DNA from: Cheilinus undulatus
Lineage: Eukaryota; Chordata; Actinopteri; Labriformes; Labridae
Assembly (NCBI RefSeq): GCF_018320785.1
Contig: NC_054869.1
Location: 29,552,289 to 29,616,288, forward strand
Direction of reading: 5' to 3'
Length of the DNA stretch: 64,000 nucleotides
Positions 42,381-52,999 of this stretch are shown piece by piece. Position numbers and translations under genes: made by a program. Position 1 is the first letter of the stretch. Every line of letters starts with the position of its first letter. Below the pieces are notes generated by a model, which saw only the letters and a program-made list of their open reading frames with translations, did no database searches and was not told the DNA's origin.

Positions 42381-45300
42381 CTAAGAGCAGTGTGTCAGGC
42401 TGAGTCTGATCACGCCTTCTCGGTGCAGCTTGTAGAGCAGCTTGAACTCACTGGGTAGCTGGTGGGTCTCTTGCCATTTGGTGGTGAATTTGGTCCCTTT
42501 TTTGTCATAGTAATGGTAAGGCAGCTCCTTTCCTGTGTTGGGGTCCCAGCCAAAGGGCCAGAAGCCATAGAGGTGGATCTCATCACACATGGCAGAGGCC
42601 AGCGTGTACATGAGGATTCCAGTGCTGAGGCGTTTGGGGGAGAGGTTTTTAGTTTTCCAGTATCTGCAAAGGAGAGAACAAGTCAGCCATCAAAAATACC
42701 CCAGATTTGATAGACTGCATCCCATATTGCAACTAGTACCTGCTCCACATCATATTAGTGGCAGTAAAGCAGTCTCAAACTCCAACTGTAGCCCCTAGCC
42801 AGGGGTGTCAAACTCAAGGCCCAGGGGCCAAATTCTGCCCATGGAACTTTTATATCTGGCCCGCAAGACTATATCATATTTCTGTTATAAGCAGCCCACC
42901 ACTATGTGGTCTGCAGATTTCCTTAAGTATAAAAATTCAAACTTATCCTTGATGATTTAAGATATCCTTGTTAAGTCATAAAATCTGAAAATGTAAGGAG
43001 TAAAAATAAATTAATTTGTGTTTTAATTTTATATTTTCAATTTTGCATCTCACAATTAGGACTCAAACTTGAGATTTTGACTTTTTACTTTGTACTTTGA
43101 GCATTTCAACTCATAATTTTGTCTTCTTATATAACATTTTGGGTCCGGTTGCAACCAGGAAATGGATCTGCCAGAAAATACACCGACCATGGACATTGGC
43201 CCCTCTATCATATTTGAAATGAGGAAAAAAAATGTAAAAAAAAAAAAAAAAGTGTTAATATTCACCACTATAAATAATAATGTGGGCAACAATACTGATA
43301 TTCAGCTCAAGATGCTTTCATGTTAATCTTGCAAGACTAAAATAAGTCAGACTGAGGTTTATAAAGTTGCATCTTTTAACCTTTTACACCTACAGTATCA
43401 AACTTGTTATCTCAATTTCAATATGATTTAAAAATAATACAAGCCAAAAATAAAGATTATTGTACATGTAGGGAATCCAATAAATAGCCCTGTTGAAGTA
43501 TCAGTAACAATTTGAGTGTTTCTCTTTTTTTATCTTTTTAAAACTGGTGACAGTATCCATGATAAATCACATTTTTTGTCACCGATTGACTTGCCATTTT
43601 TGATGTGCTGTATAAATATAATACACACTCTTTTCTTTGTTTATCAATTCAAAACCACCCAGTGTGTCAGCCCTGACTATGAGCAATTATTCCCTCACTC
43701 ATTCAGATAAATCTCAACTGTCTTACTTGTTGACATCATGCATGATGTTTCCAGGCCAGGCCAGTTCGACCTTCAGTTGGCCCTTGTGCTCCACAAAGAA
43801 GTCCACTAGGGTCCTGGTTACTGTGGCTGAGGTATGAAGGAAGAAGGCAGGGATCCACAGGATGGCTCCCTCCAGCTTCTTCAAGTGGAGGAAGAAGTTA
43901 TTCCTGTCTTGAATGGTCAGCAGGTTATTGTAGTATCTCTCGAGAATGCTGGGGTTGAAGGTGGTCAGGTTGGTTTTCCTGCCCACGTCCTTCGAGTACA
44001 CCTCTGTGGGGGCGAAGTTACAGCGGAAGACAAAGTCAGCCTGGTCGATCTCTGGGCCACAGTGGCTGCCTGTCAGAATGCCACTGTTCCCCACCACAGA
44101 GCATATGCTGTAATGCTTGTTGTGAATGGGAGAGGTGTCTGGCAGCAAGGATTTGAAGTTGTTGCTGATGGAGAAGACATATTTATGGCTGGAGTAATCA
44201 AAGTGCATCAGCTGGCCCACACGCACGCTGTCCTTTGTAAGGGAGAAGTTTTTTGGAATGTCGATGTAGCTGAAGATATCTTTCCTGAAAGAAGAAAATC
44301 GCTTGTTACTCTGAACACTTAAAGATGGATGTTCATACTTATGGGCCCCAAAATGCAAAGGTACCCATTTAACAAGACAACAGACTTATTATGTAAACAT
44401 GTGATACAGCCACAAGACATGGTGCACGAGTGTATAGCAACTGTGACAACCAACACTGTGCAGTCATTATATACTAAGTTTGAAAAAATTCTATGAATAA
44501 TTGATTTGTCAATCCTCAAAATAATCCCTGAAAGCTTTGATGTACTGTATGTCTATTTTTAACCATATGATGGCTCATAATTCTCAAATGTGAGACATCC
44601 TTTTTTTTTCCTTCTGTATGTATTTTACAATATTCCAATTTGAACTTTATAGTCAGACAGTTTGTCATTTTGTCATCTTTTTAAAACAAATTTCTGGTAA
44701 ATTTTAAACCAAATGAGAATTTTCAAGGAAAAGACAATATAAGTGGGACCTAGTGGTTAGATTGCACCCCATGTGAAGCCTCAACAATCCCCACTCTCTC
44801 TCCCCAGGTTCAGATGCCGCTGTCTTATCCAAATAAAGGCAAAAAGATTAAAAACAAATCTTTAAAAAAGTAGTATAGGTTCAGGCCTAAATCTAAAAGT
44901 TTTAGCACCATCTAACTAACAACTTAATGCAGCAGATAACTACGCAGTTTGGGGGGATTTATACAGCATTTCAGGAAATGGGGGCATTGCTAATATATAT
45001 GGAAATAGGCATCAAAATTAAAAATAAGACAAAATGTTTTCAAAAGTATACTGATTAATGTTTCTCTGGTAAATCCCTTCCTTGTTATGTTGTACATATA
45101 CTGAGGTTCTTCAACATACGAGAAAATCAGCCTTCTTATGGTAGCAGTGTAGCAGTGTTCAAGATTTAATGTTTCATACAATCATACATGGTCAGTAAAA
45201 CTTGGATGAATATTTTTGTGGCATAACAATGGATAATCTTGAGTGTTCAACCTTTCCAAATAATCAAATACTTGATAATGAAAATCTCTTACCTCTGCTG

Positions 45301-48300
45301 GTAAAAAGCTGTCTTGTTGAACTTCCATTTGGATGGTTTTCCTTGAAGCTCCTCATTTAGGGCATTAGTTAGTGGGATGAAGGAGGGATCCAGAAAGTTC
45401 ATGGCAAACTGAGACCTGTCAACAGTAACAAAAAACTGCTTAACTATCTCAGCTTCTTCATGTAGAGAGTATATACTACATACCTCAGACGCTTTTTCAG
45501 AGGGACTTTGACTAGCTGGCTATTTAAAGCAGCCCCTTTTACAGGCTACCTGCTTACAGAAGCTAGTTAGGTAGTTAAAGTTGCTGGTTAGTTCAGTTAT
45601 AATTGTCAGTAGGCTATTAAACTGCTCAATAAAAGGTTTAGCTACTTGGCTGGAAGTACTGGGTGAATGCTTGATTTCAAATTGTTGAAATTGTTAGCAT
45701 AGAGTGGTCGAATGTCCAGCTGTGTAGCTATGTCTACATGAATAAGATGCATTTCAGATAGTAGGCCAAAAGTAGAATGATAAAAAGATAAAATGTATGA
45801 GTAAATACATGCAATAGTATGGATGATTTAAAGCTCAAAGTCTTTGTGATGAGCATTTGATTTTGTTCCCCCTGTAGTTAAAGCAGTATAGGAGAGAATG
45901 GGTTGGTTGTCACACAGGTTATATCATTATATCTCACCATCATACCAAAATTTGGTGTGGAAATTTCCAAAATTGGGATCAGAGCTCACCTAAAGTCTTC
46001 TGTGGAGAAGGACAGCTAAACTTTAGGGTAGAGGACTTTTGTGTTTTTCATGTCAAATGGAAAATATTCAGCTCCACAGTAGTTTTCTTCTAGGCTTTTA
46101 CACAGGGGGTTAATAACAAAACAATTGTTACCCTTTAAAAGTGTGAAGAGAAAGCTATAGTCTAGATTGTTGTTGGCTAGCTAACTAGTTGTTAGATGGT
46201 TGTAAGCCTTGATGCTAGTAAGAAATTCCAGTTGGGGTAGGTTGTCACATTCTCTTTGGGGTTGGTTGTCACAAGTAATGAGACGTGAACTTGTACTTCA
46301 GCTCAATTCACAGCCATTCAAGGGAGGTATTTGGGAATTGTTGGATGTGCAACCAGTGGGAACACAAACTCTGTTTAGCTGGAGTGCACAGGCCATACAT
46401 TTGCCATTACCATAACTCAGTGTAGTAGAACGCGTGTAGCCTAGTTGAGTAGGTTATTACTGTTAGACCTATTTGTTCTTCGTGTTGCTATAGGCTGGCC
46501 TAACGATGTTCCTGTTCATGTTCCTAGCTCATTTTGTGTTAAGATGCATTAATTTGTGTGTTTGTCAACTTGTCAAAGCAATTAAAATTTCAAATTTAGT
46601 CCTGCCTTCTTGCCCTCTTTTTAAGATTTTTCCCATTAAAATAACATTGTGACAACCAACCCTATAATGTGTGACAATGTGTGTGGTTGGTTGACACAGT
46701 GTGTCTTAGTGTCTTTGATAGTTTATTACCTCTTTGTCACAATATGTTGGAAAATGAAAGGTATACACATTTTAAGCAAACAGCTTAATATTCAGTTTAT
46801 TGTAGGAATGACTATTGAAAGATGTTTTGATGATGAACAATTCACACTAGAGTAAAAAATGTGACAAACAACCCTGCTCTCCCCCACAGTGCATTCAGAA
46901 AGTATTCAAACCACCCTCACTTTTTAAAATTTTCTTATTCATCAGCCTGATGCTACAGTCAAAAAAAAATGTTCTCATTAATCTACACTCAGTACCCCAT
47001 CATGACAAAGTTAAAATAATTTAGATTTTTTTTGCAGATTTATTAAGAATAAAAAACAGAAATATCACAAAGACATAAGTATTCAGACCCTTGACAAAAG
47101 CTCTTGAAATCTAGCTTGTTCCTCCCATTTCTCTGACCTGAACATGCAAAACCAAAGGGTAGGGCTAAGATAAGGGCTGAGGGGTACGAATGGGATTCAC
47201 CCTTAGTGTGCAGTGACCAAGCACCCGATGGCCACTCTGACTGAGCTCTAGAGATCCTGTGTGGTGTGTGGATATTCACATATACAGAATTCTAGAAGGA
47301 CAAGCATTACTACAGCCCTCCACCGATCTTAAGAACATAAGATGAAGGGCAACATAAGAAAAATGAAAAAGTGACGGTGCTGAAACCTACCTATAGCAAC
47401 ATTGCTTTTGAAGGTCATAAAAAGCCATTCTCATCCATATCAATCTGTTTCATAACCAGCTCAAAACTTCTCACAGGAGCCTTAAGTGAAAGGCTATGCT
47501 TTGGATAGTTAGCTAAAAACAATTGGTAAACTAGAAAAGCACTCTGAGAGCGCAGACCTCCGCCATTAGCCCTATCTCCCAATAGTACAGAATCCTTTAA
47601 AAAATTCCTGGATCCAGACGGTGATCCGGATCACTCGCAACATCGAATCAGTTCTCCCCTATGCCATTTCTGACATTTCCTGAAAATTTCATCAAAATCC
47701 GTCCATAACTTTTTGAGTTATGTTGCTAACAAACTTACAAACAAACAAACAAACAAACCATGCTGATCACATAACCACCTAGGTGGAAGTAATTAGTTGA
47801 ACTAGTTTGCTAAAAATACTCAAACATTAAAACTATCATATAACATCTAAGTGGTTAAGTTGTAGTCAAAAGTAGTGGATAAGTTGTACTGTATAAGATA
47901 GCTTCAGGTAATAGGAAACAGTTAAACTAGTCAGTTAAAAGCCTGGACATGGTCATGCTCTCAGTGACTTTTGAAGATCCATGATGGTAGGTGCCATATT
48001 GATTTTTTTTCAAATACATTTTCAGTCAACTTTGCAACAGGTAAAGATGTGGGGTTAAGGCAGGCCTTAATTGCTCCTACATGCCTACCTGCCTGTCAGA
48101 TCAGCCATGCTCATAATTATGTATGACTCTTAGACTTTATATAAATGAAATGGATTAGTTTAACATAAAAAGAAATCATCCCTGTTCACTGTGTGAGTAT
48201 AGACACAAGAGCTATTTGGACCAAAATCATTTTTGGTGCCAGGCTATAAACACATTTGGCCTAGTTCTGCTGTAAAAATAGGCATTATGATATGGGTGTC

Positions 48301-51300
48301 TATGAACACTGAAGCAACAGCAGTTTTTCTACACTTCAGTATCAACTTCAATGCTCTTTGTAATTATGATATGATGAAAAGGTCAGTCTAGATCTGATCT
48401 TTTTTGTAAAATTCATATAACAGAAAGTACAATCTAGTCCTGATGTTTTTGAAAAGTGTCTTTACATAACATTGGATATGAATCAGTGCTATAGAAATAA
48501 GATTGACTGACTAATTATAATGTGATTAACAGTATAAAATGGTTTAAGTACAGAGCCAAAAGCAGGGATGCACAATATTATTGTCATAATATCACTATCA
48601 GCAGATATTAGCCCAAAAACAAAATTAGTCATATCAGCAGATAGAAACATTTCTGAGGATATTTCAATGGTAGTATATTGGCAGTAAGGGATGAAGGAAC
48701 TCAGCTGTTTAAAAGCCACTTTGAAATGAACAATGTTGTGCATCTGTGTTCATTAGCTTCATGCTAACATATAAAGGGAAATTAACATGAAAGTGCTAGT
48801 AGATTTAGCCTTGCTATGCTAATTTTTACTTAGGAAAGACCTATTTTACTTGGCAACACAAAGCTACATACACTACTGAGATCAGAGGTCATCAACTTCA
48901 TTTGTACAGGGGCCAACTTTTCTCTCAGCAGACTCTTTGGGGGCTGGACTTTCAAATAAATGAAATGAAAACAGATTTGTATTTTATTTAAAAAAAAATG
49001 CTGGTAATTTTTAGACATTAAAAGTGAGATCGGCTCTATCACCAGACATTACTTCTTCCTTATTTTGTTAATGGTGTTCAAACAGCTTTAGGACGCAACA
49101 GCCACCGCCTGGTGGTAGTAATCCATTTAAATCAGATTTTGGTAGAAATCAATAGAAAAAAAAAAAATGCTTAAATCTTACTAGTATAATTGGAGAGCTG
49201 TCTGTCTGTCTTGATTTGCAAACCTCCCTGTTGCTCTAATTGGCATTCATACCTCTCAGAGGACTTCTTGGGTATACTCGGTCAAATCTAGAAGCATGAC
49301 AGTAGATGTGGTTTCCTACGTCTCGACCACGAGTTATTGATTTTACTCTTTCTACTGCTAAATATGCTATACATATATATATATATATATATAATGGACT
49401 ATTATGCAGGGAGGCAGTCTTGGCAGATGTTTGGGGAATAAAGAACTCTGACACCAGTCTGGCTCTTTGGCTCAAATAGTTGTCTGTGTGGCTCTCTAGA
49501 GCAGTGGTTCTCTACCCTCAGGACCCACTGGTTTCTCCAATGACAAATCCTGACAGTGACCATTCTTTTTTATTTTGTAGATGTTCAGGTCCCCTTTGTT
49601 GGACTTAGGAACAGTTTGGTAACAAACTCTAAAATAATCCCAGATCATCAAAGACCATGATAAACAGCAGAGACACTTTGACAGCAGGTTTCTTGAAACT
49701 TATCTCTACAGCTGAAAACAAGACGGTCCAACTTTATACCAGAATTCTTTTCATTGTTACCCACGCCGATGAAATTGGCAGGGGGTTATGTAAAGGGTTC
49801 CGTATCTTTTATATTTATTTATTTATTCGTTTTTTTATTCAATAAACAGAAGCACAGCTGACATTTTGACTTACTACGCTAAATCAGAACATCAGCTGTG
49901 AAGGTTTATTGTTTGGGGGTGTTAGAGGTTTGGTGAAGAGGGTTGGGTGGCAGAAGAACCTGTTTTCTTCTTCTTCCACTCAGGTTTTCTCAGCCCCAAG
50001 AAGTTTCTGAACCGTTTAAACCTGGACATCTGCTTGGGTTCTGGCTCTGGAGGCCCGTCTTTAGAGGCTATGGCCCCCTCTTCCTCCTAAGGTTCTGGCT
50101 CTGGAGGCCCATCTTCAGATGCTGTGGCCCCCTCTTCCTCCTCAGGTTCTGGAGGCCCATCTTCAGATGCTGTGGCCCCCTCTTCCTCCTCAGGTTCTGG
50201 CTGAGATGTTTCTGCAGAAGTTCCAGGAGTTTCTGCCACAGCATTATTGATGGTCACCCCCGTGGACTTCAGCTCATCTTGGTCCTCCTCACTGCTCTGT
50301 CTTTCTGGAGGCATGCAGCTGTCTTTCTCCCTCAGCTGGTCAGAAAGCACGGCATTTTTGGAGGTGAGAAGGGCTGATCTGTGCTTTCAGCTCCTCCACC
50401 TCTCTAACACAGATGCTCTCTGACTTCTCTTGTTCTTGAAGGAGAAAGGTTATTCTGTCCCTCTCCTCCTGCAGCTCTGCAGCAAATTTCTCTTGAAGGG
50501 CTTCGTGGGACATTTGGAGTTCCTTGAAGGCTTCTTCAGTGGCCTTGTGGCTCATGAGCTGTCCCTTAAGGTCATTCAGCTAAGTCTTGTGCATTTCCTC
50601 CTTGTCCAAAGCAGCCTTCCTCAGTGCAGACATCTCCTCTGAGGTCTTCTGAAGGAGGACTTCCTGTTCTGCCCTCAGAGTCCGAATCAGCTGGTCCTGG
50701 AGCTCTCTTTCTGTTTGGGCCTGAGTTTGTTCCCCAAGCAGAAGAGAGTCCACCTGCTGTTTGGCAGTGGCCATGTCTGCTTCATGTTGGGTCCTCAGCT
50801 GGTTGAATGACATCGTCATGTTGCTCAGCTCTTCCTGGAGGGCCTTGTTTTTCTCCTCTTTTTCCTTGAGCTCCCTGGTGAACTTCTCGGTGCTTATCAG
50901 GTGTGCCACCTTCAGCTCCTCACAGTCGGCATGCCGTTCTTTTTTCTTTTTCTGCCTCTTGTTATCATTCACCTGCTGTATCTCCTTGCTGCTGTATTTC
51001 TCCAACCTCTCCAGCTCCCTCTTGGTCTCTTTGCCCTGGTTGATATACATTTCTTTCAGGGCTTTCTTATTTTTGAGCTGCTGTCTCATCTCTAAAGCGT
51101 GGAGGAGCCGCCCATGTTTGATCTGTTTCCACAAAGCAGTCTGGTTTGGTTCAGTCCAGTCTTTTCTCGGTTTCGCTCATTAATTTCTGATTGTCTTCAT
51201 TTGGTCAGTCTCACCAACCTCCAGCCTCTTAAGAACACTTAAGAACATCTGGTATCTGCTGTTCTCGGTGGTGTTAAAGGAGCATCAGTTTTTGTTGTAA

Positions 51301-52999
51301 AAGCTATAATAAGCTCGATAGCTTCTGCAGCAGGAACGCTCCCCTGTAATCCACCATTGTTGTTTTGGTTCGACATGCACATGCGGCTGAGCTACGCTAT
51401 GTGTGACAATCGTTTCAAGAAAGATGTGGTTGGCTGTCCACAAGGAGAAGACATGGTAAGCGTTTACAGATTTGTGCACTCTGGGACCCTGTATCATAAA
51501 GTAGTGTTTATGGCCTCCCAAAACACATGGATGAAATGCCGATACGACAAATAACTTTTGCATATACTCCTGAATTCATCTCCGTGTGGACGGGGCCCAG
51601 AATCTCTGTAGTGAATTGGGATCAATGCCTCTTTTTGTCTGATTTAAAAATTCCACAATTTTGAATTCAAGCTGTTTTTTATTGTTGTTTCAATTTGATT
51701 TTTTTGTGCTGCCTTAAAGTAGGGGAAATTCACTTCCTGTTTGGATACAGACCTGCTTTAATTTTGAAAGACAATTAGTAAATTTGAGCACATTGTAAAC
51801 CCAGATTTTGTTTCCTGTGCATTTTTCTTGTTATCATTCCACATTTTTTTCAAACAATTTCAAATAATTTGAGCTGTAACAAAAATATTTACATTTTTAG
51901 AGTACTCTTCACTTAAAACTAAAATGAGTTCTATCAACTCATAAAATAGAGTTGAAATAGCTGGGTTTTTAAAGTTAACACAACTCAATTTTAACCACCT
52001 TTTTACTTAATTTGTTTAAACCAAGTAAACTAAAGTAAATTGAGTCCTTTAGCTGTTCTGGCCAAGAAGTACACGTAACTTGTTGTTTAGGTAACAGTTA
52101 CATGGGGGCCAATCTTTTTTTTTTTTAGAAACAAAACGGACTATTAAAAAATCATTGCCCATCCCTTCCTCCATGTTAGTCTGTGTACATTAAAGGGGAC
52201 ATATTTTACCCATTTAAAACAAGTTTATATTGGTCTCAGAGGTTCCTAAAACATGCTTATGAAGTCTGTTGCTGAAAAACACTCCAGTATTGGATTTTAG
52301 TATGTCAAAAAACCCCTCTGTTTCAGCCCTGCTCAGAACGAGCTGTTTCTGTGTCTGAGGCTTTAAAAGTTACTCAGCTGTCTGACTTCGCCTCTGACCA
52401 TGCCCCTCTCTGGAAATGAAGAGGTTCTTAAGGGTATTGTGGACAGGCCAGGGGCACATACTTTAGTTAGAAGAGCCCGAAAAAGTGATTTTTGAATAAT
52501 ATGTCCCCCTTAAGGCAGAACCCTTGTATCGGGATCCGTGCAGGTATCTGATGAGTTGGAAATATTCAACAAATTGGACCCTAATAGGTGGGGATCAATT
52601 ATGGGGCCACCACTGGTGGGGCCAAAATGATGGGATGCCAGAGTTTCTTGCCATATCACGCCATGTAAAGCTCAGGGAAACTGCATCAGCACCTCGGACA
52701 GCTCGCTGTTAGATTGACAAGAAGCATTTGGCCCCCAGATTGAGTCGATGATAATGTGTGAATCTTGCACCCTAGGCCAGACACCTGTTTTTATATTTAC
52801 CACATCACATCCATATAGCTACATGGTGAAAAAATACTTACCGAAACCCCGCGTGAAACATTATCCTGGGGCCTCCCATGTAGTATTTGGAGGAGGTGAA
52901 GAGACTGTCTTTCCTCAGGGACACATAGCTGATGAGCGACAGTATGAGCACAGCGACGCACAGAATAACCAAACCCAGGGCCTTGGCGATGCGGACCAT
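42381..52999 (-). CDS. st8sia3: Alpha-2,8-sialyltransferase ST8SIA3, 373 residues
   Basis: A Golgi type II membrane enzyme (GT29 family) that adds alpha-2,8-linked sialic acid to glycoproteins and gangliosides, mainly in brain. Exons in transcript order: 52999-52842, 45415-45293, 44284-43727 and 42663-42381, total 1122 bases, phases consistent. After a short cytosolic N terminus (MVRIAKALG) comes the signal-anchor helix (LVILCVAVLILSLISYVSL). Sialylmotif L is in exon 3 (CSVVGNSGILTGSHCG, DFVFRCNFAP), sialylmotif S in exon 4 (RLSTGILMYTLASAMCDEIH), and the conserved HYYDKKG (VS motif with His) follows. Human ST8SIA3 has 380 residues and very similar text throughout; ST8SIA5 is clearly more distant. 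Intron 1 (45416-52841) is 7.4 kb and full of repeats plus a gene relic. No start upstream of 52999 is needed. Confidence 0.97.
42800..43150. mobile_element. Partial copy of the rab27b-intron hAT-like element, in st8sia3 intron 3
   Basis: The left end CAGGGGTGTCAAACTC is followed by the same blocks as at 32470: a GGCCCAGGGGCCAAAT block, AGACTATATCATATTT, and GGTCTGCAGATTTCC. Similarity fades after about 43150 and no right terminus is found, so the copy is truncated or decayed. Confidence 0.75.
45891..46883. mobile_element. Unclassified inverted-repeat element in st8sia3 intron 1
   Basis: The left end GGAGAGAATGGGTTGGTTGT and the right end (other strand) GGAGAGCAGGGTTGTTTGTC align over about 24 bases with one gap. 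The TTGGTTGTCAC motif recurs internally near 46230, 46262 and 46650 in either orientation. No transposase frame is visible and I found no convincing target duplication, so the family is unknown. Confidence 0.5.
46888..47335 (+). mobile_element. Tc1-like transposon remnant (left end and N-terminal coding part)
   Basis: It opens with CAGTGCATTCAGAAAGTATT, a terminus typical of fish Tc1 families, followed by the usual AT-rich arm with AGTACCCCATCATGACAA. Near 47205-47335 the + strand still shows eroded transposase N-terminal text (PMATLTEL, then SRRTSITTALH) with a stop between. The catalytic half and the right end are missing. Confidence 0.7.
47531..47797 (-). repeat. Dispersed repeat family R1, copy 2
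   Basis: This is the inverted counterpart of 6342-6608. Read on the minus strand it gives AGGTGGTTATGTGATCAGCA, AGCAACATAACTCAAAAAGT, GATCCGGATCACCGTCTGGA and TCTGCGCTCTC in the same order. A (CAAA)n stretch lies inside it. Confidence 0.7.
48883..49010. repeat. Possible hAT-like terminus fragment
   Basis: CAGAGGTCATCAACTTCATT followed by a GGGGCCAAC block resembles one end of a hAT-like family. No partner end was found nearby, so this is only a probable fragment. Confidence 0.3.
49503..49560. repeat. Possible hAT-like terminus fragment
   Basis: CAGTGGTTCTCTACCCTCAG followed by GACCCACTGG matches the left end of the element at 61995-62563 in layout (CAGTGATTCTCAGCTGG, then GAGACCCAC). Only one end is seen. 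Confidence 0.35.
49922..51180 (-). pseudogene. Intronless coiled-coil gene copy, broken, inside st8sia3 intron 1
   Basis: One continuous minus-strand reading of about 1.25 kb without introns. The main part (51134-50340) is a highly charged coiled coil, with text such as RELKEKEEKNKALQEELSNM and LQEKFAAELQEERDRITFLL. Then comes a linker with three tandem acidic repeats of the PEPEEEEGATASEDGP type. A basic end follows (SRFKRFRNFLGLRKPEWKKK) and a stop at 49922-49924. Defects: TAG at 50580-50582, a frame change around 50340-50350, and TAG at 50087-50089 where sister repeats have GAG. An A-rich AATAAA-like tract follows on the minus strand at about 49815-49850, as expected of a processed retrocopy. 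I do not recognise the parent gene. Because the frame is still open between few defects, it is young, or a recently lost retrogene. Confidence 0.72.
50035..50200 (-). repeat. Tandem coding repeat in the coiled-coil relic
   Basis: Three consecutive units of about 48-60 bases share AGATGCTGTGGCCCCCTCTT on the + strand. They encode the acidic PEPEEEEGATASEDGP repeat on the minus strand. Units differ by presence or absence of a GGCTCT insertion, so the array varies in unit length. Confidence 0.75.
52190..52513. mobile_element. TTAA-flanked MITE (piggyBac-like), copy 1
   Basis: TTAA at both ends, with AAGGGGACATATT at the left and, on the other strand, AAGGGGGACATATT at the right: inverted termini plus the TTAA duplication typical of piggyBac-type elements. 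The body contains ACACTCCAGTATTGGATTTT and TTTCAGCCCTGCTCAGAACG. It is 324 bases and lacks an internal segment present in the other two copies. Confidence 0.8.

Noticed and set aside
43834-44322. A 162-codon + strand open frame
   Set aside because: It is exactly antisense to exon 3 of st8sia3, which has clear sialylmotif content; codon structure of the real gene leaves the opposite strand open.
50624-51183. Open frames on the + strand across the coiled-coil relic
   Set aside because: They are antisense to a Glu/Lys/Gln-rich coiled coil, giving Leu/Phe/Ser-rich artefacts that resemble membrane proteins.
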